Origin: Candidatus Bathyarchaeota archaeon
GTDB taxonomy: Archaea; Thermoproteota; Bathyarchaeia; JAPDIZ01
Direction of reading: 5' to 3'
Assembly: GCA_029259355.1 (NCBI GenBank)
Contig: JAPDIZ010000002.1
Coordinates: 496,001-560,000 of the forward strand
Length of the DNA: 64,000 nucleotides
Below, one piece after another: positions 18,189-27,486 of the stretch (position 1 is its first letter; every line of letters begins with the position of its first letter). The translations under genes and the position numbers were made by a program. A model generated the notes under the pieces. It was not told where the DNA came from and did no database searches. It saw only the letters and a list, made by a program, of their open reading frames with translations.

Positions 18189-18993
18189 CCCCAACAGCCT
18201 CCAAAACCTTCTCCCTTGTCTCCTCACCCCTCTCCCTCGCTAGAGACACTATCGAGAGCACGTCTTCAACGGAGAACGTACCCACTCCGCCCTTCTGCAT
18301 AGCGCAGACATCTCCCTTCGAAGTGGTGGTCACCGTAAGCCTCGCGCTCATAACCTGCTCTTCCTCGAGGCAGGGGTCAGCTATGATGGCGTCCCCAAGC
18401 TTAGCAAAGGTTGTTGGTATGGGGTATTCTCTGAGAGGTAGCTTCGGAGCATCTTCCCACGTGTACTCGAAGTCTGGCACTTGGGGAACCTTTGCGTTGG
18501 CTAAGGCGGCGAGTGAAGCTATGCCTGAGGCGTCTATGAGGTTTCCGTCGTGGTCGAGGACGTAGATGTCTACGAAAACGATGAACACTCTCTTGCCCGG
18601 CTCTATGCAAAGCTTCCCCAAGTCGATAGCCTTAGACTCCCTTATCCCCCTATCCACCACCCTAGCAAGCTCTATGGCGTTTTCGTCTGGTGGACCCGGC
18701 TCGAACACGGGAGATGCTAGGGGAACTAGCTCTGCGTTGACCATCAAAACCCCTTCGTTGGGCGTGTCTTCGTAAGGGGTGCCCTCCTCAATCTTTACGC
18801 CAACCAGCACCTTAGTCTTGCCCAGCTTGACGAAGGCAGAGCCCTCAGCCTTCTCGATAGATCCAACCTCTATTTCGAGGTTTCTGTACTCGAGGAGGCT
18901 TCTGCCATCAACTCTCTTGCCCTCGCCCACCATCGAGAGTATCTGCTTCCTCCTAATCTTCGAAACCGCTGGAGTTGAGGGGGTTATCGACAT
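18181..18993 (-). CDS. rrp42: Exosome subunit Rrp42
   Basis: RNase PH fold; order Rrp4-Rrp41-Rrp42. Confidence 0.93.
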   Translation of the reverse strand: MSITPSTPAVSKIRRKQILSMVGEGKRVDGRSLLEYRNLEIEVGSIEKAEGSAFVKLGKTKVLVGVKIEEGTPYEDTPNEGVLMVNAELVPLASPVFEPGPPDENAIELARVVDRGIRESKAIDLGKLCIEPGKRVFIVFVDIYVLDHDGNLIDASGIASLAALANAKVPQVPDFEYTWEDAPKLPLREYPIPTTFAKLGDAIIADPCLEEEQVMSARLTVTTTSKGDVCAMQKGGVGTFSVEDVLSIVSLARERGEETREKVLEAVGVG

Positions 18994-18996
18994 AGC

Positions 18997-19734
18997 CTAT
19001 ACCTCCACCTGAACGAACCTGTTTAGAAGAGCTTCCCTCTGCTTTCCGTAGATGGTCTGACAGCTCTCTACAGCCAACTGCAGCGCTTGCTCAAACTCGC
19101 TTTGAGAAAGGTTTCCATCCATCTGAAGAAGCGTGATCTCCCCAAATTTTGGCATAAGTGCTACCGGCATGTCAGCTTCCCCATACTTATCCTCTACGTC
19201 GCATAGATCTGCTACGACAACGCCATCGACTTTGCCCACCGCTACCGAAGCTACCAAGTCTTTCATGGGTATCCCAGCATCAGCAAGCGCCAACGAAGCA
19301 GCCGTTATCCCCGCGCAGCGAGTCCCTCCGTCCGACTGAAGAACCTCTATGAAAATGTCTATCGATGTCCTCGGGTAGTACTCGGTAAAGACCGCTGGCT
19401 CCAAAGCCTCTCTAATCACTTTTGAGAGCTCAATCTCTCTACGAGAGGGAGCCGGAGACTTTCGCTGCTCAGTCGAGAACGGCGCCATGTGGTACCTACA
19501 GCGTATCACAGCTTTTTCGGAGATGGCTAGGTGTCGTGGGTGTATCTCTCTGGGACCAAAGACCGCAGCCATTATCTTGGTTCTGCCATACTCGACGTAT
19601 GCCGATCCATCAGCCTTCTCCAAAACCCCAACCTCAAGCTTTATGGGCCTCAGCTCATCAGGCCTTCGGCCATCAACCCTCAAGCCATCTTCGGAGATGA
19701 GCCTAATTACCTTCTTATCCTCGGCTCGGCTCAA
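18997..19734 (-). CDS. rrp41: Exosome subunit Rrp41
   Basis: [20 protein letters not shown]...[30 protein letters not shown]. Confidence 0.95.
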   Translation of the reverse strand: MSRAEDKKVIRLISEDGLRVDGRRPDELRPIKLEVGVLEKADGSAYVEYGRTKIMAAVFGPREIHPRHLAISEKAVIRCRYHMAPFSTEQRKSPAPSRREIELSKVIREALEPAVFTEYYPRTSIDIFIEVLQSDGGTRCAGITAASLALADAGIPMKDLVASVAVGKVDGVVVADLCDVEDKYGEADMPVALMPKFGEITLLQMDGNLSQSEFEQALQLAVESCQTIYGKQREALLNRFVQVEV

Positions 19735-20449
19735 CTACATCACCACCCCCAGCTCTGCGCTGATTTCTGCGGAGGAACTCCATGATTCTGTCAGTAAGCC
19801 CCGTCGTATGGGCCTCCTCCTCGATCTTCTTGATCGCTACCTCAACTAGGCTCTCTAGCCCCCGCCTTTTGCAACTAACCAGTATTAGTCCGTTTTGCCC
19901 CACCGTGATGCGGCAGCCCGTCTCCCTCTTTATCATGTTGATCATGGAGCCCTTCTTGCCTATCAACCGAGGGACCTTGGTTGGAGAAATCTCCACTAGG
20001 TGGCCGCCCTGCAGCTTTCCAAGACCCTTGTCCTTTATGGTGAGCAGGGGTGAGCGGGTTCTGTCAAAGGCGATCACCTTAGCCAGCACCAAGTCCCCCA
20101 CGTCAAGGACCTTGGGCAGGGCATCTCGCTTAGGGTTGATGGGCTTATCAGATACCTCTGAGAGGGGGAGGAAAGCGTTGTAGGGAGCTTTGATATCCAC
20201 CAACCAGCCGTTTAGCCCTACGTCTACCACCATCCCGATCACAGTGTCCCCCACGTTTGGTAGGTAGCAGGAGCCTCGGAGAGCAATCACAGATACTGTG
20301 TTCTTAACTACGTTGACCAAACCGATTCGGCTAGAGTATATCTTGTCACCGACTCTGTAGGTGTTTTCGCCAGCCCTCACCTTGGGGCCTTCAGCAAGCA
20401 GCTCTCCCGGAAGAACTAGCTGCCTCTGCGAAACCACAATGGACGCCAT
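19715..20449 (-). CDS. rrp4: Exosome RNA-binding subunit Rrp4
   Basis: S1 plus KH ([23 protein letters not shown]). Confidence 0.95.
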   Translation of the reverse strand: MASIVVSQRQLVLPGELLAEGPKVRAGENTYRVGDKIYSSRIGLVNVVKNTVSVIALRGSCYLPNVGDTVIGMVVDVGLNGWLVDIKAPYNAFLPLSEVSDKPINPKRDALPKVLDVGDLVLAKVIAFDRTRSPLLTIKDKGLGKLQGGHLVEISPTKVPRLIGKKGSMINMIKRETGCRITVGQNGLILVSCKRRGLESLVEVAIKKIEEEAHTTGLTDRIMEFLRRNQRRAGGGDVVEPSRG

Positions 20450-20466
20450 AAGCCTTCGCCACTCAG

Positions 20467-21156
20467 CTACTTCAGCACCTTTACCTGCGCCTCACCCTTG
20501 GTGATCTTCCCCAGCCTCTCCACAAGCGCTGCTTGGAGACCAGCTGGGACCTCGAGGGTTGCGGTTAGGGAGCCGTCAGACCCCCACTCCTGCTGAGATA
20601 TGCTCCCAAACTCCTTAAGCACGCCCATGCATCTTGCGGCGTGGGCGGGAGGTATTCTAACCGCGATCTTGACTACCTCCATCCTTATGGGGAGAACAGA
20701 CCTCAGCGCTTGTATAACCTCCTTAGCCTGCTCCTCAGCGTCTTTGAAGGGGTCTATAGAGAACTTCGCTTGCGCCATAGCCTGCTCGATCCTAGCTGGT
20801 GGGTGGGGAAGCCCCGTCCGCGGATCTATGCAGTGCCGAGAGATGAACGCTACTATCTGCTTGCGCTTGTCCTCGATCAAGCGCCTCCTCTGCTCAGCGG
20901 TGAGTTGAAGCTCTCCCTTGGTAAGGATCACGTCAGCTATCTTCTCGACATCGGTTGTTCCGAAAGCCTTCTTGAGGGAAGCCTCAGAAGCCCTCAGTCC
21001 CTTGCCCGCATCGGTGTACACAACGTCAATAGCGAGGATGTCTGATAGAGATCCCTTCTTCCCCATTCTGTACTGAAGGGCTTTTTCGGGGTGCACCAGT
21101 ATTTCGAACCGCTCGCCTGCTAGGCTTATGCGCGCGATGGTGTACTTTGTGTCCAT
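20467..21156 (-). CDS. SBDS ribosome maturation protein
   Basis: YTIARISLAGERFEILVHPEKAL...NAIxxxCIDPRTGLPHPPARIEQAM. Confidence 0.95.
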   Translation of the reverse strand: MDTKYTIARISLAGERFEILVHPEKALQYRMGKKGSLSDILAIDVVYTDAGKGLRASEASLKKAFGTTDVEKIADVILTKGELQLTAEQRRRLIEDKRKQIVAFISRHCIDPRTGLPHPPARIEQAMAQAKFSIDPFKDAEEQAKEVIQALRSVLPIRMEVVKIAVRIPPAHAARCMGVLKEFGSISQQEWGSDGSLTATLEVPAGLQAALVERLGKITKGEAQVKVLK

Positions 21157-21888
21157 TTACCCAACGCCCGCCTTTCTGATATACTCCTCGACCTCTTCAT
21201 CCGTTAGCCTGTAGTACTTCTTCGTTTTTGCCGGGACGATAGCTATCTTGACCTTCTGAGGATCGAGCTTGCCCTCAACCACTTTAGCCAAACACCTTAT
21301 TGACAAGTTTATTATTTCTTCAAGAGTCATGTCGTCCCTATACTCGCTTTCGAGGGTTTCCCGCACGGTGTCCTGTCCTTGCCCTATGGCAGCAGCCTTA
21401 TACCCCCAATACGCTCCGCTGGGATCGGTCATGAGAAGCCGACTACCAGTCTTATCCACTCCAGCGAAGAGCAGAGAAACCCCAAACGGTCTAACTCCAG
21501 CATGCTGTGTGTAAAGCTGTGCAATATCTCCTATTCTCCTAGCTAAAACCTCTATGTCGATGGGTTCGTCGTAGAGCAATCTGTTGGTTTGAGCATAAAC
21601 CCTTGCTTGGTCAATCAGTATCCTAGCATCTGCGCTCAACCCAGCTATGGCGGCTCCCACGTGCTCATCTATTTGAAACAGCTTTTGAACGAAGTTTGGA
21701 TCTTGGAGCTTTGAAGTAGGCCTCTCCTCCACCGCCAAAACCACACCCTCTGGGCACGTAATGCCTATGGCGGTGGTCCCCCTCCTCACAGTCTCCAACG
21801 CATACTCGACTTGGAATATCCTACCATCTGGAGAGAACACGGTTATGGCTCGGTCATATCCTCCTGGTGCCGCGAACACCTCCGCCAA
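21157..21888 (-). CDS. psmA: Proteasome subunit alpha
   Basis: GYDRAITVFSPDGRIFQVEYALETVRRGTTAIG. Confidence 0.97.
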   Translation of the reverse strand: MAEVFAAPGGYDRAITVFSPDGRIFQVEYALETVRRGTTAIGITCPEGVVLAVEERPTSKLQDPNFVQKLFQIDEHVGAAIAGLSADARILIDQARVYAQTNRLLYDEPIDIEVLARRIGDIAQLYTQHAGVRPFGVSLLFAGVDKTGSRLLMTDPSGAYWGYKAAAIGQGQDTVRETLESEYRDDMTLEEIINLSIRCLAKVVEGKLDPQKVKIAIVPAKTKKYYRLTDEEVEEYIRKAGVG

Positions 21889-22029
21889 CCTCCCAAACTT
21901 CCTCGCTCAAACCTTTGCGCTAGAGCTAACCAATTGCGATAGCTCTCAACGCTACAGATAAGTGTATTGACCAGCTCTCAGCGCATGCACAGTTTGATGA
22001 AGCATCGCACAGTAAAAGCTTTTCGAAAC

Positions 22030-23283
22030 TTAGATGGGGGGTAGCTTCTTTAGCTGGTGGAGTACGTACTCCCTTATGTCAGGGGCTTTGGGGAGATCAG
22101 CTACTATTTTGCCGTTTTCGACGAGAGGCTTAAGCAAAGGCTCTAGCGAGTCTCCGCAGGTGGGACACTTATCCATGGGCTCTCTCCACGGGGCTACGTA
22201 GTCTGCGAAGCAGCTCCAACACCGCCACACCTGCTTCTTGCCGCCAAACTTCCCCCTCTTAGCTACGGGCTTTCCCTCAACCTCCACCACGTCCATAGCG
22301 AAGTCCACTGTTGGCGCATTGCTGACGGAGGTCCCAACGCCGAATGCGTCTGCCCCCGCCTCAACCAGCCTCCTAACAGTCTCCTCGTCGAGGCCTCCAG
22401 ACACGAATATTTTCACGTGCTTGTACCCTCGGAGGTCGAGCTCCCACTTAACCTCCTTAACTATCTCTACGAAGTCCCCCCTCCTAGAGCCGGGAGTATC
22501 GAGCCTTACCGCGAACAAACGCTCCCCCAGCGCTTCAGCAGCCATCACAGCCTCAACCTTTTCGTCGTAGTAGGTGTCCACAAGCGCTACCCTCGGAATC
22601 TCGGGGTCTAGGGCTTCGTCAAAGGCTTTCCAAGCCTTCACCTGATCCCCCACTATTATGATGAGGGCGTGGGGCATGGTGCCAACTGGGGGCATGCCTA
22701 TGAGCTTTGCGCCCGTGATCCCCGAGACCCCGTCGAACCCCCCTATGTACGCTGCTCTATCGATCATTGGCGCTATGGCGGGGTGCATCCTCCTTATCCC
22801 GAAGGAGGCCACTAGCTTGTCTCCAGCGATCTTCCTTATCCTCGCTGCTCTCGTAGCCACTCCAGTAGCTTGGCAGAGAAGACCGAGCAGCGCGGTCTCG
22901 ATGACGCCAAAGTCTACGTACTTGCCCTCTATGAAGAAAACCGGTTCAGCATAGCCTCTGGAATCCTTGCTGAAGAATATAGTGCCCTCTGGCATGGAGT
23001 AAGCGGTTACGGGATAGCCCTCGAGGAGCTTAGCCGCCTCCTCCACCCCACACAGGACACACCACGGCCAGTTTTGCGGAAGTCTCCTAGGAGGAGTGAT
23101 CTCGGCGACAACCCGCACATCGGTTAGGCCTAGCCACTCTAAAACCCTCTTCGTCCTAACGAAGTATACGTCTGTGGTCTCTCCGCTCTTTATCTCCTCA
23201 TCGGTTGCTACGTGGAAAAGCCTGTTTTCGGGCTTTTTCCCCAGTTTGGGCCACCACCATCCCTTGGTTTGGACAAGAAGCAC
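22030..23283 (-). CDS. Nicotinate phosphoribosyltransferase with C-terminal CxxC-CxxC zinc motif
   Basis: FDGVSGITGAKLIGMPPVGTMPHALI; VSGGLDEETVRRLVEAGADAFGVGTSV; CWSC...CPTCG. Confidence 0.88.
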   Translation of the reverse strand: MLLVQTKGWWWPKLGKKPENRLFHVATDEEIKSGETTDVYFVRTKRVLEWLGLTDVRVVAEITPPRRLPQNWPWCVLCGVEEAAKLLEGYPVTAYSMPEGTIFFSKDSRGYAEPVFFIEGKYVDFGVIETALLGLLCQATGVATRAARIRKIAGDKLVASFGIRRMHPAIAPMIDRAAYIGGFDGVSGITGAKLIGMPPVGTMPHALIIIVGDQVKAWKAFDEALDPEIPRVALVDTYYDEKVEAVMAAEALGERLFAVRLDTPGSRRGDFVEIVKEVKWELDLRGYKHVKIFVSGGLDEETVRRLVEAGADAFGVGTSVSNAPTVDFAMDVVEVEGKPVAKRGKFGGKKQVWRCWSCFADYVAPWREPMDKCPTCGDSLEPLLKPLVENGKIVADLPKAPDIREYVLHQLKKLPPI

Positions 23284-23369
23284 ATCTACTCCCAGCTTTA
23301 TAGGCGTTTTTGCGTAGTAGCTTTATAGGCAGGTTTGCCCAAATCTCTCATCCACAAAGAGGCGGTGGC

Positions 23370-23566
23370 ATGGCTAGCTCTAGGAGGAGCCCAGCCTGCT
23401 TCTGCTGCGACATACCCACTAGGCCGGTGATCGTCTATCGACAAGGCTCTGTGGTGGTTGGGGGAGGTGCTCGAGGTGTGGCTTCACCCTCCTCGATCCA
23501 AAGGATATCAAGGTGGCTATGAGGGTGGTTGAGGGGCAAAAATTGCGGGGATGCGAGAGGGCGTGA
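23370..23566 (+). pseudogene. Small zinc-ribbon protein gene with a 1-nt frameshift at the G5 run 23460-23464
   Basis: Frame 1 MASSRRSPACFCCDIPTRPVIVYRQGSVVVGG then frame 2 RCSRCGFTLLDPKDIKVAMRVVEGQKLRGCERA*; adding one G joins them. Confidence 0.6.
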
Positions 23567-23569
23567 AGG

Positions 23570-24085
23570 CTACGCCCAGAGCGGGGGAGGCTCGTCGTCG
23601 AAGTCTTCGGCGTAGTCTAGGTCGAGGTCATCCCCCATCTCAGCTACGAAGGTATCCATAGCGAGCCTTTCATCAACGTATACGTCTCTCCCCGAGAGAA
23701 GCGCGAGCACTATTGCGCTGCTCGGTATAGCGCTGACCCTAACTTCCCTTTCACCATCGACCTGTATGGTCACGGTTGCTCGATAGACCACCGAATCCCC
23801 CCTGGTGATGGCTGAGTCTATCACCACGTCCTTAACTACCCTTGAGAGAACACTCTCCACCTCTGGCATCTCTGAAAGCAGCAACGGCAGGCTCAACCTC
23901 GTGTCGTCTGATAGGTCAACTCCGTTTGCTAGCTTCTCTATGGCTATGGCGATGTCTGGGGGGATGGAGCTCATCACAAACACCTTGCCATGCTCAAGCT
24001 CCATCAGCAGAGCTGGAGAGCCCATACCCATATACGGAGACACGACGACTCTGTAACGCCTAACCCTAAGCTTTGCCACAGGCAA
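23570..24085 (-). CDS. Bifunctional nuclease (BFN/DUF151) family protein
   Basis: MELEHGKVFVMSSIPPDIAIAIEKLANG...SAIPSSAIVLALLSGRDVYVDERL. Confidence 0.75.
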   Translation of the reverse strand: MPVAKLRVRRYRVVVSPYMGMGSPALLMELEHGKVFVMSSIPPDIAIAIEKLANGVDLSDDTRLSLPLLLSEMPEVESVLSRVVKDVVIDSAITRGDSVVYRATVTIQVDGEREVRVSAIPSSAIVLALLSGRDVYVDERLAMDTFVAEMGDDLDLDYAEDFDDEPPPLWA

Positions 24086-24842
24086 CTTGGGTCACTCCAA
24101 AAGCCACGTGTGCTCTCCCTATTTTAACGTTTACTTGGCAGAACCCCTCGACAAGGCACCTGAGGCAGTGGCTCTTTCTGCAGAAGTTCTTCCCAAGCCT
24201 TACGAGAGCTGCTTCCAAGTCTCGAAGGCTTTCAAGCGCAGAGCCCTCTGCAGCCAGCAGCTTCGCTAAGTGCTCAAGCGCCTCACCTCCACTCGCCTCA
24301 GCCGCTACGAGGCCCAAGTTCTTAGCTGCTTGAAGAGCCCACTCGTCGAGAGGTGGGAAAGCCTTTGCCCAAACTCCTCTAAGCTCTCTGAGGAATATGT
24401 GAGTGGTTTTTGCTCCAATCCCCTTCGCCAAACCCCTTATCCTCGCCTCTAGGTCGCGCTCATCCTTCGCAACCCAGTGGAGGTAGTTTAGGCTGCCGCC
24501 ATACCTCTCGATGAGGGAGGTGGAAGCTTGCTGCAGCTTCGAAGCGGTTTTGAAGTCGTACCTAACGTACCCTCCCCTATCCAAGGAGTACACGATCTTC
24601 GCCCAACTCGCTTGCGCAATGCTCTAAGGTGTCGACAACCCATCTTCCACCAGCTGCTTGAAGGTTCTCGACGCTATGCTCTCGGGAATCCTTGCTCCGT
24701 AGAGAAGCGAAGCGAGAAACCACTTGAAGATCTCGCCATCGTCTCCGCCAGAGAGGTCTATCCCAAGTCCTTTGGAGTAGGAAGGGCCAAGCCTGTTGAG
24801 CAGAGTTTTGACAACAAGCTGTTGCGTTATGCAAACCACCAA
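24066..24842 (-). pseudogene. HhH-GPD DNA glycosylase-like protein interrupted by in-frame TAG at 24624-24626
   Basis: LFKWFLASLLYGARI-like N-part and SIAQASWAKIVYSLDRGGYVRYDF...GIGAKTTHIFLRELRGVW...CRKSHCLRCLVEGFC share one frame with a single internal TAG. Confidence 0.75.
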
Positions 24843-24896
24843 AGAGTTAATTGCCAGCTAGTACCCTAAAACGGCTAACCCGGGGGTTTTCTGAGG

Positions 24897-25775
24897 TTGG
24901 CTATTGGCTACGAAACCATTAGAGAAGCTGCGCAAAAGCTGGTCGAAACCGTCAACTACGAAGCTGGGAAACCCCTTGAGCAAGCTCTTCGCGAAGCGTA
25001 TAAGCGAGAGACCAGCGAGCTAGCGAGGAAGAACCTCTGGAACATCCTCAAGTCCATCGAGGTGTCGCGTGCGGAGAAGATACCCCTGTGCCAAGCACCG
25101 GGTCACGCCCCCCTCTTCTTCGTCGAGGTAGGCGAAGGCGTCAAGGTAGACTACAGGCTTGTAGATGCTTTGAAGGAGGCGGTTAGGGGCGCAACCCAGA
25201 GAGGGTTTCTGCGCCCCAGCATAGTCGATGCGGTAACTCGAGAAAACACAGGCGACAACACAGCTCGCTACTACCCGGCTGTCCACGTAGACTTGGTCTC
25301 GGGCAGAGACTGGGTAGACCTCTATGTGGTGCACAAAGCAGGCCCCGCACCGATCAAGGGCATATACTTCGAGGACATGGGCCCAAACATGGAAGCTGTG
25401 GTGGAATACGTCCTCCAAAACGTGGTGTCGATCGGAGCATACCTCTGCCCACCCCTGTTCCTCACAGTTGCGATAGGCGGAATGTCCGACATGTGTATGC
25501 GAGAAAGCGCTAGGGCTTTGCTGAGGCCAATTGGCTCGAGAAACCCCAACCCAAAGCTCGCAAAGCTTGAGGAGAGGATTTTGGAGGCTGTGAACCAGCT
25601 CGGAATAGGCGCTGGGGGGATGGGTGGAGACGTAACCGCTTTGGACGTGTGGGTTGAGGCCGACGGAACCTACCTATACATCGCTGGCGTAGCAAACCAC
25701 CTGCAGTGCTGGCCCATTAGGAGGGGAAGGGCGCGGATATACCGAGACGAAAGCTTCGAGATAGAGGTTTACTAG
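24897..25775 (+). CDS. Fumarate hydratase, alpha subunit (class I, two-subunit)
   Basis: ATRENTGDNTARYYPAVHVD-like motif; paired with beta subunit; TTG start. Confidence 0.92.
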   Translation: MAIGYETIREAAQKLVETVNYEAGKPLEQALREAYKRETSELARKNLWNILKSIEVSRAEKIPLCQAPGHAPLFFVEVGEGVKVDYRLVDALKEAVRGATQRGFLRPSIVDAVTRENTGDNTARYYPAVHVDLVSGRDWVDLYVVHKAGPAPIKGIYFEDMGPNMEAVVEYVLQNVVSIGAYLCPPLFLTVAIGGMSDMCMRESARALLRPIGSRNPNPKLAKLEERILEAVNQLGIGAGGMGGDVTALDVWVEADGTYLYIAGVANHLQCWPIRRGRARIYRDESFEIEVY

Positions 25776-25779
25776 AGAG

Positions 25780-26397
25780 GTGGTGAGCGTGGCATCCACC
25801 CACTACCTAAGCACGCCCCTCAAGGAAGAGGATGTGCGGAGGCTGAGGGTAGGCGACGAGGTCTACCTATCTGGAATAGTCTATACGCTGCGAGACAAGG
25901 CTCACAGAAGGATTTTGGAGCTCTTTGAAAAGGGAGAGAAGCCTCCGTTTGACCTAGAGGGCGCAGCCATCTTTCACGCAGGCCCCATAGCCGCGAAGAG
26001 GGGAGATAAGTGGGGGCTTGTGGTTGTTGGGCCCACCATCAGCCCTCGCTTTAACAGATATGGGCCATTTGTTATCCGAGAACTCGGAGTAAGAGCCATA
26101 GTAGGCTTTGGCGGCATGGACGAGAAAACCCTCGAGGCGATGTCGAGCGTTGGCGCGGTTTATCTAGCGTATACTGGGGGAGCAGCCTCTGCTTGCACAA
26201 AGGGGTTTAAGGGCTTTAGAGCTGTGCACTGGCTAGAGTTTGGCATGCCAGACGCTGTCTGGGAGCTAATCGCAGAAAACTGGGGCCCGCTGATCGTAGC
26301 GATGGACAGTCATGGCAACAGCCTATATGAGGAGCTGCGTAGGAGTTGGAGCCAAAAGCTAGAGGAGCTCAGGAAGAAGCTCTGGGGCACTGGCTAG
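25780..26397 (+). CDS. Fumarate hydratase, beta subunit
   Basis: HAGPIAAKRGDKWGLVVVGPTISPRF. Confidence 0.92.
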   Translation: MVSVASTHYLSTPLKEEDVRRLRVGDEVYLSGIVYTLRDKAHRRILELFEKGEKPPFDLEGAAIFHAGPIAAKRGDKWGLVVVGPTISPRFNRYGPFVIRELGVRAIVGFGGMDEKTLEAMSSVGAVYLAYTGGAASACTKGFKGFRAVHWLEFGMPDAVWELIAENWGPLIVAMDSHGNSLYEELRRSWSQKLEELRKKLWGTG

Positions 26398-27125
26398 AAG
26401 AAGGAGGTTAGGTCAACCTTTTTCCTCAGCTTAATCACCGTAATTGCCTTAGTAGCTGGAAGCGATACGTTGTAGATAGGGACTTCCCCCACCACAGCTC
26501 TTTGCACAGTTGAGTTGTGGGCATGTCCGTGTATAGCTGCCGCGGGGCGCTGTCGCTTCAAGACACCCTCAAACTTCTTGCACCCAAGGTAGGGCCAGAT
26601 GCTGGGCTTCTCTCCCTTAAGCGTAGCGTACGTAAGAGCATAATGAGAAACCAGCAGCTTCACATCTGTATTGAGCTCAGCCAAAAGCCGCTCTACCTTA
26701 GAAACCCTGTTTCTGTAGGTTTCTTCGATTCCCGGTACGTTCTTAGCTTGCCAAGTAGTGGGTTTGTCCAGGCTCCCCCTAGTCCCCACAACCCCGACCC
26801 TCATTCCAGAGAATTCTAATGTGATGGAGCTGTCGTTTAGCCACGTCACCTCCGACCCATACTCCTCGATAAAGCGAGTCTCCAAGTCGGCGTACTCCTC
26901 GTTTCCAAAGATAGCGACTACTAATCCGTCGTAGCGCCGGCGAAGAGCCGACAGCACATCAGCCATAGCTTCTACCTTTCCCCTTAGGACGATGTCCCCC
27001 GCCAACACGAAGAGGTGCGGCTCTTCTTCCAAAGCCTCTAGGCTCTGGCGGAAGAGCTCTAAGTATCTGGGAGCGTGGACATCAGCAACCGCTGCCACTG
27101 TAACCTCCGACAATTCATCCACCAC
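26394..27125 (-). CDS. Calcineurin-like metallophosphoesterase
   Basis: ADVHAPRYLE, VLAGDIVLRG, FGNEEY, HGHAHN. Confidence 0.9.
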   Translation of the reverse strand: MVDELSEVTVAAVADVHAPRYLELFRQSLEALEEEPHLFVLAGDIVLRGKVEAMADVLSALRRRYDGLVVAIFGNEEYADLETRFIEEYGSEVTWLNDSSITLEFSGMRVGVVGTRGSLDKPTTWQAKNVPGIEETYRNRVSKVERLLAELNTDVKLLVSHYALTYATLKGEKPSIWPYLGCKKFEGVLKRQRPAAAIHGHAHNSTVQRAVVGEVPIYNVSLPATKAITVIKLRKKVDLTSFF

Positions 27126-27156
27126 GGAAAGCTAATTAGCGTCTAGGTGATAGCAG

Positions 27157-27480
27157 TTGCGGGTGCTTGTATTGGGCGAGGAGCGGAGCAGGATTAAGCT
27201 AATCGATGAGGAAACCGTTAGGCACGTTGCTTGGCTGGCTAGATTAGAGGTCTTGGACGACGAAGTCGAGGGCTTCGTGGAACAGTTCAACCGCATATTG
27301 GACTACTTTCGAAAGCTCGACGAAGCAGAGACAGAAGATGTTGAGCCTACTTTTCACGTGCTGAACCTCGTAAACGTGTTTAGAGAAGACGAACCCTTTC
27401 CTCCCATAAGTCCTCAGGAAGCTCTAAAGAACGCTCCAAAGAGCGAAAGAGGCTTCTTCAAAGCGCCCAAGATGGTGTAG
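27157..27480 (+). CDS. gatC: Asp-tRNA(Asn)/Glu-tRNA(Gln) amidotransferase subunit C
   Basis: VRHVAWLARLEVLDDEVEGFVEQFNRILDYFRKLDE; upstream of gatA. Confidence 0.95.
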   Translation: MRVLVLGEERSRIKLIDEETVRHVAWLARLEVLDDEVEGFVEQFNRILDYFRKLDEAETEDVEPTFHVLNLVNVFREDEPFPPISPQEALKNAPKSERGFFKAPKMV

Positions 27481-27486
27481 AGATGG

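Noticed and set aside
18323-19849. Multiple + strand ORFs antisense to Rrp42/Rrp41/Rrp4
   Set aside because: Low-complexity Ser/Pro/Leu-rich mirror ORFs of strongly conserved minus-strand genes
21889-22029. Possible small RNA or repeat (AGCTCTCAACGC / AGCTCTCAGCGC) upstream of psmA
   Set aside because: Only a 12-nt imperfect repeat; a promoter/leader region of the proteasome operon is sufficient explanation
22030-22260. Zinc-ribbon-like tail on nicotinate phosphoribosyltransferase as a novel fusion
   Set aside because: A C-terminal Cys-rich metal-binding motif is already known from archaeal NAPRTase structures
24624-24626. Pyrrolysine-encoding TAG
   Set aside because: TAG terminates many ordinary genes in this window and the gene is not a methylamine methyltransferase; nonsense mutation or error is simpler
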